In this document: one piece after another, positions 23,655-31,996 of the stretch
Layout: the number at the start of each line of letters is the position of its first letter
How positions within the stretch are numbered: the stretch's first letter is position 1
Program-made: the position numbers and the translations under genes
DNA from: an uncultured Sutterella sp.
Lineage (GTDB): Bacteria; Pseudomonadota; Gammaproteobacteria; Burkholderiales; Burkholderiaceae_F
Length of the DNA: 33,215 nt
Direction: 5' to 3'
NCBI GenBank assembly: GCA_905202595.1
Contig: CAJKSP010000026.1
Coordinates: 1-33,215 of the forward strand
Notes under the pieces: model-generated
Database searches by the model: none
Seen by the model: only the letters and a program-made list of their open reading frames with translations
Told to the model about the DNA's origin: nothing

Positions 23655-25157
23655 TCAGGATGCGAGCGCTCCAGCTGCGGCGCCTCGCCCGGCGAGCCGG
23701 CCGAAGACGACGGCGTCATTGATGCCGTTTGCACCCATGCGGTTGGCGCCATGCACGCCGCCTGCCGCTTCGCCGGCCGCAAAGAGCTTCGGGATGGGGC
23801 GCCCCGCCGCATCGAGCGCTCGGGCGCGCTCGTCGATGCGGATGCCGCCCATGGTGTAGTGGATCGTCATGCCGGCGTAGCAGCCCCAGAAGGGCGGCGT
23901 GATGATTTCGTGAATGAGCTCTGCCGGGGCCTTTCCGAATTCATCGCGCTTGAGGCGCACGCCGAGGTTGTAGCACTCGACGGACGCGCGAAGCGCGGCG
24001 CCTGGAAGTCCCATGGCCTCGGCAAGCTTTTCGACGGTGGCGCCCCGCCAGGCGTCGCCTGTTTCGATGCCGATTACCGCTTCCTTCTGCACGAGGATGT
24101 TGTAGCTTCTCATCCCTGCATCGTCCACGATCGTATAGGCGAAGCCTTCGGGGAGCGCGAGCACGGCGTCGCGGAGCACGTCGCGCCGCTCGTCCTCGCG
24201 GATGAAGCGCCGGCCGCGTCCGTTGACGAAGATGAAGCGGCTCACGTCGTTATGGAGCCGCACGCGGTGCGTGCGCCCGGGCGGGCAGCCCGGCAGGCAC
24301 TGCACGGCCTCCATGCCGACGAGCGCCGCGCCGCAGCGGGCGGCCTCGAGGAGCATTTCGCCCGTCGAGCCCGGCGTGTTGTCGGTCGTGAGGCCGGCGA
24401 GCTTGGGCGAGAAGGCTTCAATCATGGAGCGGCTGGCGCCGAAGCCGCCGCTCGCGAGAACGAGTCCGCGGCGCGCTTCAAAGACGGCGGCTTCGCCGTC
24501 AGGCCCTGCGCAGCGGATGCGCCAGCCGCCGCTGCCGCGGGGGGCACTTCTTGACCCCAGCGGCTCGAGGCGCTCGGCTCTCAGGTGCGCGGCGATCGTG
24601 ACGCCGAGCTTGGCCGCGGCGGCCGAAAGCGCATAGATGTAGCCTTGTCCGCCCGGCATCATGGGCTTGTGGCAGCGCGGCCAGTGCGCGCCGTAGATTT
24701 CGATCACGCCCGGCTGGAAGCGCATGCCGAGGGATTCGAGCCAGCGAAGCGCCGCGCCCGCTCCATCAACGAGCGTTCGGGCGAGGCGCGGTTCGGCAAG
24801 CGCCCCGCCGCTTTCGAGCATCTGCTTCAGGAAGAGCGCTTCCGAGTCGTCGATCTGCTGCGCTTTCTGCCGCTTTGGATCAACGGCGGCGAAGTAGCCG
24901 CCGGAAATGAGCGTATTGCCGCCGATTTCGCTCTGCTTTTCGATGACAAGGACCGAGGCGCCCGTCTCGGCCGCCGCGACGGCGGCCGAGAGGCCTGCGG
25001 CACCGCTGCCGATGACGACGACGTCGAAGGCGGCCGGCTCGGAGAGACGCCGCCAGAGGCCCCAGCCGGCGAGCGCCAGGCCCGCGGCGCCTGCAGCGCC
25101 AGCGGCAGCGAGCGTTCTGCGCGAGAGCGCGGGCGCAAAAAGGCGGAACCGGCTCAT
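23655..25157 (-). CDS. Exported FAD-dependent reductase (CPPGRTHR type)
   Basis: Flavoprotein of 500 residues with an N-terminal LSRRTLAAAGAAGAAGLALAGWGLW (11-35). This could be a Tat signal or an uncleaved membrane anchor, since no clear cleavage site follows. The FAD fold is GSGAAG (50-55) with VIEKQ. It shares VQCLPGCPPGRTHRV with 21915 in place of IHPT, keeps the catalytic arginine in EDERRD, and has IHYTMGG and ANRMGANG. It also resembles 2959 (GGYFAAVDPKRQKAQQIDDS against GGYFNAVDPVRQKAMGIDDS). The start overlaps the regulator stop by 4 bp (ATGA), the same kinase-regulator-reductase order as at 462-4362. The substrate is unknown. Confidence 0.87.
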   Translation of the reverse strand: MSRFRLFAPALSRRTLAAAGAAGAAGLALAGWGLWRRLSEPAAFDVVVIGSGAAGLSAAVAAAETGASVLVIEKQSEIGGNTLISGGYFAAVDPKRQKAQQIDDSEALFLKQMLESGGALAEPRLARTLVDGAGAALRWLESLGMRFQPGVIEIYGAHWPRCHKPMMPGGQGYIYALSAAAAKLGVTIAAHLRAERLEPLGSRSAPRGSGGWRIRCAGPDGEAAVFEARRGLVLASGGFGASRSMIEAFSPKLAGLTTDNTPGSTGEMLLEAARCGAALVGMEAVQCLPGCPPGRTHRVRLHNDVSRFIFVNGRGRRFIREDERRDVLRDAVLALPEGFAYTIVDDAGMRSYNILVQKEAVIGIETGDAWRGATVEKLAEAMGLPGAALRASVECYNLGVRLKRDEFGKAPAELIHEIITPPFWGCYAGMTIHYTMGGIRIDERARALDAAGRPIPKLFAAGEAAGGVHGANRMGANGINDAVVFGRLAGRGAAAGALAS

Positions 25158-25825
25158 GAGGCCTCCCGGTCTTCAAGCTCTTCGATCGGGAAGCGGTCGT
25201 CAAGCGGCTCGTCTGCAATGCGAAGCAGCTCGAGGAAGTCGACGGCGCTCCGCACGCCGAGCTTTTTGGCCGCGTTCGATCGGTGGATCTTGACGGTCTG
25301 CTCGGAAGCGCTCAGCAGCTGCGCGATTTCCTTATTCATGAGGCCTTTGGCCGCGAGGCGCACGACCTCGAGCTCGCGCGGCGTGAGCGTGGCGAGGAGC
25401 GCCTCGACGCTCGCCTTCTCGGCGGCGCTTCGGCAGAAGGCCTGGTGCCAGCGCACGAGCTTGCCGACGGCGGCCTGGAGCTTCTTCGGCGCTACGGGCT
25501 TCGTGCAGAAGTCGGCCGCGCCGCGCTTCAGCGCCGTCACGGCCATGTCGAGGTCGCCGTGGCCCGTGAGAAAGAGCACGGGGATGCTGCGGCCGGACGC
25601 GCGCAGCGCCGCCTGCAGCTCAAGTCCGCTCATGCCGGGCATGCGCACGTCGAGCACGAGGCAGCCGGGCGCTTCCGGATCGTCTTCGGCGAGAAAGGCT
25701 TCTGCCGTGGCGAAGCTCTTTACGGACCAGCCGTCGAGCTCGAGCACGAACGCGACGGAGCGGCGGACCTTTTCGTCGTCGTCGACGACTCGCACGAGCG
25801 GGGCGCGCTTGGGATTTTCAATCAT
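25154..25825 (-). CDS. FixJ-type response regulator
   Basis: DNA-binding response regulator of 223 residues. The receiver domain has D15-D17, the phosphorylation site D59 in LVLDVRMPG, and K109 in CTKPV. The LuxR-type helix-turn-helix is at about 146-200 (LTPRELEVVRLAAKGLMNKEIAQLL, then EQTVKIHRSNAAKKLG). I chose ATG 25825 (AAGGAGAG upstream); the frame is open further back but there it overlaps the kinase. It overlaps the kinase by 8 bp and the reductase by 4 bp, so the three are coupled. It probably controls its own operon and perhaps 21915. Confidence 0.9.
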   Translation of the reverse strand: MIENPKRAPLVRVVDDDEKVRRSVAFVLELDGWSVKSFATAEAFLAEDDPEAPGCLVLDVRMPGMSGLELQAALRASGRSIPVLFLTGHGDLDMAVTALKRGAADFCTKPVAPKKLQAAVGKLVRWHQAFCRSAAEKASVEALLATLTPRELEVVRLAAKGLMNKEIAQLLSASEQTVKIHRSNAAKKLGVRSAVDFLELLRIADEPLDDRFPIEELEDREAS

Positions 25826-27674
25826 GATTCTCTCCTTCGGCCTGCGGCTTCGAGCCGCTGGCATTGCCGGCAGGAGCGAGCGGCAGCCAGAGCTCGGCCG
25901 CGAGGCCGGGCTGACGGCGTCTGAAGGCGAGCCTGCCGCCGTGGCGCTCGGCAATGGTGCGGCTGAGCGAGAGCCCAAGGCCGAGTCCGTCGGGCTTGAG
26001 GCTCTGCGTCGGACGCGAGAGCGCGGCGAAGGCTTCGTCCGAGAGCGCAGGTCCGTCGTCGTCGACTTCAAAGCCGACGCTTTCGCCGCTGATGCGCCAG
26101 CTGAGCGAGACGATCCGCCTGCCTGGCGGGAGGGGCGCCGCAGCCGCGGCGGCGTTTTTGAGCAGGTTGAGGAGCACGAGCTCCAGCTCGAGGGGATCGC
26201 CCTCGACGGCCGCGTCGTCCGGACCGCCGAGAATCGAGGCCGTCACGCCCGAGGCGGTGCTCGAATGGCTGAAGGTCCGCAGCGCCGCTTCGGCGAGCTC
26301 GTGCGCGCAGAGCCTTACGCGGCGCATGCGGTGCGACTTCGCGTAGCTGCGCACGCGCTCGACGATCGAGGAGACGCGCTCAGCCTCTTCGGTGATGAGA
26401 GAGGCCGCCTCGGCGATCACCGAGTCGCCGCCGTACTTCTTTTGCGCATACATGTCGAGGCCGCCGGCGAAGTTGACGAGGGATGCGACGGGCTGGCGCA
26501 CTTCATGCGCGAGCATGGCCGACATTTGCGAGACGACGCCTGCGCGCTCCATTTCCGAGAGGCGCTGCCGGCTGGTCTTGGCCTCTGCCTCAAGCTCTTC
26601 GCGCCGTCGGAGCGCGTCCCGGAGCTGCGCCGTGCGAAGCGCCACGAGCCGGTTGGTGCGAAGGATGTGCAGGATGCCGAGCGCGATGAGCGCGGCGGCC
26701 GCCAGAATCCATTCCCGGTAGTTCTCCCAGAAGGCACGCCAGTTGGGCTCGCGCAGATAGCTGTACGGGCCGGCCTTGAGCTTTTTGAAGAGCGCATCGA
26801 CGGCGTTGAAGTCGGTGCCGACGCCCCAGGACCAGCCGCCCTTTGAAGGCGGCGCCGAGAGGATCGCGAGCGTGGCGAGCCGCACGAATTCCGGATCGGC
26901 TGCCGGGGTCGAGGCGAAGACAACGTCGGGGTAGAGGGGCGCGGAGCGCAGGCATCGCAAATCGCTGCCCGGCTGCGGCGAAAAGACGCGCAGCACGCCG
27001 CCTTCGATGCCGTGGGAGGCCATCAGGCGCTCGAGCTCGCAGGCAGGAAGCACCGCTACGTCGGCCGCACCGGCGGCGACGAGCGCAGCGGGACCCGGCA
27101 GCTCGCCTTTGGTGAAGATCGTCTCCCTGAAAAAGCGCTCGGGGTCTTCGCCTTCATCCGCAATCATGCCCTGAAGGATCCGCCAGCCTTCGAAGCTCGA
27201 GGGCGACAGGGCCGCAGCGCGCTTGCCCCGAAGCTCTTCGAGCCGAGGCGCTCGGCCGGGGAAGCCGCTCGCGCGCACGAGGACCGTCGTGCTCGCCGCT
27301 CGGCTCGGACTGCGGCTCATGGGCGAGCGCCTGACGGCGACGTCCCTGGCGCCCCAGGCCGAATGCGCGTAGGCAAAGAGGCCGCTTTCGGCAAAGAAGA
27401 AGTCGATCTTCTGCGCCTTGATCGCCGAAAGAAGCGCCGGCAGCGGCATCGCCTCCGCTTGAAACGTCCGCTCCGGGAACGTTTCGCGCAGCCTGGCCAT
27501 CGCGGGGCCGAAGCTTTCGACGAAGAACATCGGGTCGAGCGACGATTCGACGCCGATGCGCACAACGCCGCCGGCGGCGTTCGGCCGGTCGGCTTCTGCC
27601 GCGCTGGCGTTCGTGCCGGCAAGGCCGGCGCAGGCGGCGAGAAGAAGAGCGGAAAAGCGGAAGGCAGTCGTCAT
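25818..27674 (-). CDS. Sensor histidine kinase with PhnD-like periplasmic sensor domain
   Basis: Inner-membrane kinase of 618 residues. Signal peptide 1-26 (ASA cleavage). The periplasmic binding-protein-like domain spans about 35-300 (LEELRGKRAAALSPSSFEGWRILQG). GPYSYL at 302-307 precedes one membrane helix (about 320-340), then a coiled coil. The phosphoacceptor is H390 in LAHEVRQPVAS, the N-box is NLLKNAAAAAAP, and the G-boxes are DDDGPALS and GLGLGLSLSRTIAERHGG. I chose ATG 27674 over the in-frame TTG at 27680; the ribosome binding site is weak. Upstream, 118 bp away, ends another reductase gene. The kinase may sense the substrate of either neighbouring reductase. Confidence 0.88.
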   Translation of the reverse strand: MTTAFRFSALLLAACAGLAGTNASAAEADRPNAAGGVVRIGVESSLDPMFFVESFGPAMARLRETFPERTFQAEAMPLPALLSAIKAQKIDFFFAESGLFAYAHSAWGARDVAVRRSPMSRSPSRAASTTVLVRASGFPGRAPRLEELRGKRAAALSPSSFEGWRILQGMIADEGEDPERFFRETIFTKGELPGPAALVAAGAADVAVLPACELERLMASHGIEGGVLRVFSPQPGSDLRCLRSAPLYPDVVFASTPAADPEFVRLATLAILSAPPSKGGWSWGVGTDFNAVDALFKKLKAGPYSYLREPNWRAFWENYREWILAAAALIALGILHILRTNRLVALRTAQLRDALRRREELEAEAKTSRQRLSEMERAGVVSQMSAMLAHEVRQPVASLVNFAGGLDMYAQKKYGGDSVIAEAASLITEEAERVSSIVERVRSYAKSHRMRRVRLCAHELAEAALRTFSHSSTASGVTASILGGPDDAAVEGDPLELELVLLNLLKNAAAAAAPLPPGRRIVSLSWRISGESVGFEVDDDGPALSDEAFAALSRPTQSLKPDGLGLGLSLSRTIAERHGGRLAFRRRQPGLAAELWLPLAPAGNASGSKPQAEGENHD

Positions 27675-27709
27675 GCGCAAAAGAAAATGAAGGCACTCGA
27701 GCTGGCGCC

Positions 27710-27734
27710 GCAGCCTGCCGAAGAGGCAGGCTGC
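27710..27734 (-). other. Perfect 10-bp hairpin between reductase and kinase genes
   Basis: 27710-27719 pairs with 27725-27734 (5-nt loop). On the minus strand it is followed by GC-rich sequence, then a T-rich patch just before the kinase start, so it is not a classic terminator. It may act as a partial terminator or processing site that lowers kinase expression relative to the reductase. Confidence 0.5.
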
Positions 27735-27792
27735 AGTTCAGCTCCGGATGCCGTCATCATAGGCCCGGCCGGCTGGCGTCCGCGGCGCCTCT

Positions 27793-29184
27793 TCACTCGG
27801 CCGAGAGCGACTTCACGGCGCCGCGCGCGGCGATGCGGCCCGTCACGATGCCGAGCGAGACGCCCTGGCCATACTGATCGGCCGTTTCGCCCGCGACGTA
27901 GAGGCCCTTGATCGGCGTGCCGTCGGCCTTGAGCGCTTCGCCCTCGGCGCTGCGCTCGACGCCGCCGTAGGTCGTCTGGCTGGCGGGCGAAATCTTCTGT
28001 CCGTAGTAGGGCGCCTGATCCAGGCGCGTGACCATGGAGAGCGTGCGGCCGAAGTCGGCGTCCTTCTTGGCGTCGAAGAAGTCGCGCCAGCGCTCGGCCG
28101 TTGCCTGAAGGCCTGCGGCGTCGACGCCAAGCTTCTTGGCGAGCTCGGCGAGCGTCGGCGCTTCGACGAAGTATCCGAGCTGCTTGTACTTCTGCATCAG
28201 GGCGCCGTTCTGCACCGACTTCTCGTCGAAGACGAGGTAGGCGAAGCCCTCGGGTTGCTTCGTGATGGCCGCGCCGAGGACGGCCGTGTTGCCGAGCTCG
28301 TCGGCGAAGCGCTCGCCCTTCTTGTTGACGAGGATGGCGCCGTTGTAGCGGACGTTTGTGAGGGACACAGCGCCGCGGCCGGTGTCGTAGGCGACAGTCT
28401 GCGGTCCCGTAAGCGCCATGTTGTCAAGCTTCGCGCCGAGGGCTTCGGCCATCAGCAGGCCGTCGCCCGTCGCGCCGACGCTTGCCGTCGAGGGATAGCC
28501 CGCCCACTGCGGCGAGAAGCGCTTGACGAGGTCGGGACTGGAGGCGAACCCGCCGGCGGCAAGAATGACGGCCTTGGCCGGAACAGCCAGCGGCTCGCCG
28601 CCCTTGATCGACGCTTCGACGCCGACGACGCGGCCCTCCTTGTCGGTGAGGAGCTTTTCGGCCTTGGCGTTCGTCACGATCTTCACGCCGAGCGCATCGG
28701 CGCGCTTCTTGAGCACGGGGACGATCATCTGGCCGAAGGCGCCGCCGTCAGCCGGCATGAGCTGCGAGCCGTTGGCCACGCGCGAGAGATCTGCGCCCAT
28801 GGCCGACAGCCAGTCCGCAGTGGGGCCGCTCAGCTCGGCGAGCTGCCGGATGTTTGCGCGGTCGTGCGCATCGGCCTTCGGGAAGCCTTTGAGGAGCTTC
28901 GCTTCGTAGTCCTTGGCCGTGTAGTTCTTCTGCGCTGCAGCGCCGCCGGCGTTGTAGGCGGTCGAAGAGAGAAGCGTCGTGCCGCCGACGAGCGGGAGCT
29001 TTTCGAGAATGACGATGCGGGCCTTGCCCTGGGTGAGCTCGGCGGCTTCGATGGTGGCGGACATGCCGGCGCCGCCAGAGCCCACGACAAGAATGTCGGC
29101 CGAAAGCGCTTCGGTTGCGCCGGCCGGAAGAGACAGAACAGCGATCGCCGACAGAGCGGCGAGAGCAAGCGGTGCGTGACGCAT
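27793..29184 (-). CDS. Sec-exported FAD-dependent reductase with non-canonical active site
   Basis: Flavoprotein of 463 residues with a Sec signal peptide (1-26) and no arginine pair, unlike most reductases here. The FAD fold is GSGGAG (35-40) with ILEKL. None of the fumarate reductase residues can be found in place: the IHPT region reads LTGPQTVAYDTGRG, the TRD region DELGNTAVLG, the HHTMGG region ASQTTYGG, and the NRIGG region ADQYGQGVSLG. FAD binding and overall length are normal, so the protein looks intact. ATG 29184 has an excellent ribosome binding site (AAGGAGGT). It is the first gene of the minus-strand run and lies 118 bp before the kinase. It may use a different acid and substrate; the function is unknown. 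Confidence 0.83.
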   Translation of the reverse strand: MRHAPLALAALSAIAVLSLPAGATEALSADILVVGSGGAGMSATIEAAELTQGKARIVILEKLPLVGGTTLLSSTAYNAGGAAAQKNYTAKDYEAKLLKGFPKADAHDRANIRQLAELSGPTADWLSAMGADLSRVANGSQLMPADGGAFGQMIVPVLKKRADALGVKIVTNAKAEKLLTDKEGRVVGVEASIKGGEPLAVPAKAVILAAGGFASSPDLVKRFSPQWAGYPSTASVGATGDGLLMAEALGAKLDNMALTGPQTVAYDTGRGAVSLTNVRYNGAILVNKKGERFADELGNTAVLGAAITKQPEGFAYLVFDEKSVQNGALMQKYKQLGYFVEAPTLAELAKKLGVDAAGLQATAERWRDFFDAKKDADFGRTLSMVTRLDQAPYYGQKISPASQTTYGGVERSAEGEALKADGTPIKGLYVAGETADQYGQGVSLGIVTGRIAARGAVKSLSAE

Positions 29185-29221
29185 GGTGAAACCTCCTTGG
29201 GGTGCCGCAGCGCCCGGCCCG

Positions 29222-30241
29222 ATGCTGGGCGCATGCATTCCAGATTATGAAAAGCATAGCGTTGCGGCGTACCTACACAGCTTGCTTTCGAAGAAGGCTG
29301 CCGGTAGAGGATCAGATGAAGCCGCCAGCATCAATCCCTTGGTGGATCAATTCAGTGGGCTGCTCACCAGCTATGTGAGATTCTGTCAGAAAGTCTATTT
29401 ATGTGCGTCTCATCAGCTTTATATTGATATATTGGATGACATTAGAATTACTGCGTCGGCTTTCGGCGTTTATAGGATTTTTTTCATGCAAACAAGTATC
29501 AGTCAAGATCTAAATTATTTGGCAGAGAGTATTTATAAAGTGCTAGAAAATGACAGTCTTCAAAAGCTTACTGTCTACAGATGGGGACGAATGACAACGA
29601 AGGCGTATCAAGAGTTTCCCGCCATAATAAAAAGGAATCTTAATGAAGAGGATTTCCTGAAACTTGATAATGCGGAACAAGTTATCCAGCTGAAGCGTAT
29701 TGTCAGCCAAGTCTGGCCTTCTCTGTCAAAAGAGGAGAATCAAGTTGCATTGCTGGGATGGATTGTCAAAAAATGGGGGAAAATTTGGAAGATTAAGGAA
29801 GAGACGCTCAGAACTTATGCACACAATATTTGCCGGAGTGATCAAGAAGTTGAAAAATTTCTTGAGCCTAAGGATCGGATAAGTAGTAAAAGCAAATGTC
29901 TTGCCTTTATCCACCCTGAAAGCTATTTTATTTATGATTCCAGAGTGGCTATGGCGTTGGATTTAATTATTCGCGAATGGCACCCGAACTTCGAATGGGA
30001 ATTTATGATTCCATCTGGCGCAAGCAATGACTATAAGCGCTTTGTGAAAAAGAGCGAACGAAACCCTATTGCTCATTATTCACATTATCGTCGATTGATT
30101 GAGATGGTGGGGCAGAAGTGTGGGTGCCAAAGGGCTGATTTGCAGCGTATTGAAATGAAATTATTCATGCTGGGCCGGAACCTCGAAGAATTTCGGAATT
30201 GCCTTCATGCAATGAGGCACTGTGGATCGGTGAATGCGTAA
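29222..30241 (+). CDS. AT-rich orphan gene of unknown function
   Basis: Predicted cytoplasmic protein of about 339 residues with no signal or membrane segment. The DNA is much more AT-rich than its neighbours, suggesting recent transfer. The one motif that stands out is LAFIHPESYFIYDSRVAMAL (about residues 221-240). The DSRV reminds me of the D-T-H-V catalytic strip of helix-hairpin-helix DNA glycosylases, and similar strings occur in uncharacterised proteins of genome islands; this is a weak inference. The rest is rich in Lys, Trp and aromatic residues. The start is unsure: ATG 29222 has no ribosome binding site, ATG 29183 overlaps the divergent reductase start, and TTG 29339 or GTG 29342 are possible. 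It could also be truncated at its N-terminus. Confidence 0.6.
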   Translation: MLGACIPDYEKHSVAAYLHSLLSKKAAGRGSDEAASINPLVDQFSGLLTSYVRFCQKVYLCASHQLYIDILDDIRITASAFGVYRIFFMQTSISQDLNYLAESIYKVLENDSLQKLTVYRWGRMTTKAYQEFPAIIKRNLNEEDFLKLDNAEQVIQLKRIVSQVWPSLSKEENQVALLGWIVKKWGKIWKIKEETLRTYAHNICRSDQEVEKFLEPKDRISSKSKCLAFIHPESYFIYDSRVAMALDLIIREWHPNFEWEFMIPSGASNDYKRFVKKSERNPIAHYSHYRRLIEMVGQKCGCQRADLQRIEMKLFMLGRNLEEFRNCLHAMRHCGSVNA

Positions 30242-30709
30242 AAAAGGGAAGAAAATCGGTGGTCATTTATAGGATGGAGCCTCTTTCCATCTTCTTCGGC
30301 TGCCTTCATAAAAGGCCGCGTTGCTAAAATTTGTTCAATAATAGCTATTTGCAAGTGTAGGAAATAACCTTCTTGCGTTCCATGCATTGACAGTTGAAGC
30401 TATAAGAAAACTACAAGAAAATCTGCCATGCATTTTTTTGTAATGCACTGACTTTTGTTTGTGCTTGGCGCAAGAATAGTTATTAAAGATAAGGTGATCG
30501 AAAGAGATGAAATGAGCGGTCAGAATTCAAGCGACCGCTCATTTTTGCCGTTAAAAACGGAGTGAAGGTGAGATATTCTTCACTGAAATTTAATTAAAAT
30601 TTCCTGCTGATGAGATAACTGCTGTTGAGTTTGCCTCTTCCTATCTTAAGCGGTTTTGATGAAAGCTTGCTTGGGCAACAGGTGATCTGTCGGCGGGGTT
30701 GCTCTGCCG
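30242..30709. other. AT-rich gap with terminator
   Basis: No gene is recognised. The composition continues that of 29222. A terminator lies at 30511. The stretch 30450-30510 has promoter-like AT-rich boxes, so a short RNA ending at that terminator is possible but not supported further. Confidence 0.45.
30511..30546 (+). terminator. Rho-independent terminator
   Basis: AATGAGCGGTC (30511-30521) pairs with GACCGCTCATT (30533-30543) and is followed by Ts. It lies 270 bp after the nearest plus-strand gene, which is far for a simple gene terminator. Confidence 0.85.
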
Positions 30710-31738
30710 TTAGTCCTCATTACGGAGGAATGAAATCCCGGAACCGGGCTTGAGAAAAGGATCGAACGGGTCGACGAGTTCCGGCGAAGACGCAGCGCTG
30801 GCTTGGCCGTGGATGAGAAGCGCGCGTCCAAAGCTGCCGAGCATGTTCGTGCAGGCGGCGGGCGGCTCGTCCTCTGTTTGTCTAGCCCTCACGCGCGGCG
30901 CAAGTCGGGCGGCGAGACTTGCGGCGGCTCGTCCAAAGGCGTCTCCTTTGATCAGCCACTCCTGCGTCCAAAGCGTCCTGGCATCGAAATCCGCAAAATC
31001 AATGGCGCCGACAGATCTGAGCGCCCGGCTCGTCCTCAGCATTTCCCTCTTGATCTCCTCGGGCGCGGCGCTGTCCGCCCGCCAGACGAAGCGGATGGTG
31101 CGCCGGCGCTGCGGTAGCAGATCCTGTCGGTTGGGATGGCGCTCGGCGAGCGCAATGAGCCTCTGGAAAATAATCTGAGCGAGCGGTTCGCCGGAAGCGC
31201 AGAGCGCCTGCGCGCGCAGCAGCGCTCGGGCGAGCGCGCGCTCCGACTCGGCATGCCGCGCTTTGGGGTCGTTGAAAAGCGGCCGAAGCCAAATGCCGAG
31301 CCGCTCGGCAGCCTCGGGTTCGGGCGAGGCCGAAAGGGCCGCATCCGGATCATGCCCGGCGGGGATCGCGAAGGCTGAGGGATCGGAGAGTCCGAAGATC
31401 GTGCGCTGCAGGGCGGCGAAGCGAATCGCGGCTTCAAGACGCCTCGATTCGCGCGTCTGCCCTTTGAGCGCCTGAGGAATGTCCGCAAGCGGCGCTTTCA
31501 GGAGCCGTTCGGCTCCTGCCGCCCAAGCTTCGACCCAAGGGTCTGCGGACGGGCGCTTCTCGGCCGGCAGCGTCAGCAGGATGGCAGCGCGCTGCAGATC
31601 GGCGGACTCGTGAAGTTCGTTCAGAAGGGCGAGCGTCGCAAAGAGCTCGCTCGGATTGACGTCCGGATCGGCAGCAGCCATTGAAAGAAGCGGAGAGAGG
31701 CTGCTGCGGCTGAGCGGGTTGTCAAAAGAGACAGACAT
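30710..31738 (-). CDS. Uncharacterised cytoplasmic alpha-helical protein
   Basis: I do not recognise this 342-residue protein. It has no signal peptide or membrane segment and is rich in Ala, Leu, Arg and Glu, with long predicted helices. A proline-containing arginine-rich stretch lies in the middle (HPNRQDLLPQRRRTIRFVWR, about 208-227). The composition is typical of the host genome. The start ATG 31738 is preceded by GAGGA at a good distance. It is divergent from the MarR gene with 258 bp between them, and the operator pair at 31934-31984 lies nearer the MarR gene, so shared control is possible but not shown. Confidence 0.7.
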   Translation of the reverse strand: MSVSFDNPLSRSSLSPLLSMAAADPDVNPSELFATLALLNELHESADLQRAAILLTLPAEKRPSADPWVEAWAAGAERLLKAPLADIPQALKGQTRESRRLEAAIRFAALQRTIFGLSDPSAFAIPAGHDPDAALSASPEPEAAERLGIWLRPLFNDPKARHAESERALARALLRAQALCASGEPLAQIIFQRLIALAERHPNRQDLLPQRRRTIRFVWRADSAAPEEIKREMLRTSRALRSVGAIDFADFDARTLWTQEWLIKGDAFGRAAASLAARLAPRVRARQTEDEPPAACTNMLGSFGRALLIHGQASAASSPELVDPFDPFLKPGSGISFLRNED

Positions 31739-31924
31739 AAAGAATCCTCATCGGGAGGAAGCGTGCAGGCATTTCTGCAGCGGCGCCTGACTGCGCTTTG
31801 TAGCTCGGACTGTCTCGTGAGGGGTTCCGGCGTCGGCCCAAGCTCTGCGGCGCCGGACTGGAGGAGATGATGCCCGCAGCTGCGTCGATTGATGTCGCAG
31901 CGCGGCGAGGTGCAGGAGCGGCTC

Positions 31925-31953
31925 TTGCAATTTGTTCGCTGTCGAACTATTAT
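31925..31953 (+). promoter_or_regulatory. Sigma-70-type promoter of the marR-cupin unit
   Basis: TTGCAA (31925-31930), a 17-bp spacer, and TATTAT (31948-31953). The first operator copy fills the spacer, so a bound MarR dimer would block RNA polymerase. Transcription would start near 31960, giving a leader of about 37 nt. Confidence 0.7.
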
Positions 31954-31984
31954 GCGGACATCAGACGTTCGACGTCGAACTATT
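31934..31984. promoter_or_regulatory. Two operator copies for the MarR regulator
   Basis: GTTCGCTGTCGAACTATT (31934-31951) and GTTCGACGTCGAACTATT (31967-31984) differ at two positions and are 33 bp apart, about three helical turns. Each has a GTTCG...CGAAC dyad core; the second core is fully palindromic. The spacing would place two dimers on the same DNA face. Autorepression is the natural reading. Confidence 0.75.
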
Positions 31985-31996
31985 GGACTGTCCATC

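Noticed and set aside
24585..26846. Plus-strand open frame of 753 codons opposite reductase, regulator and kinase genes
   Set aside because: It crosses three clear minus-strand genes and shows no domain or start signal; low-complexity Arg/Ser/Ala text typical of antisense frames.
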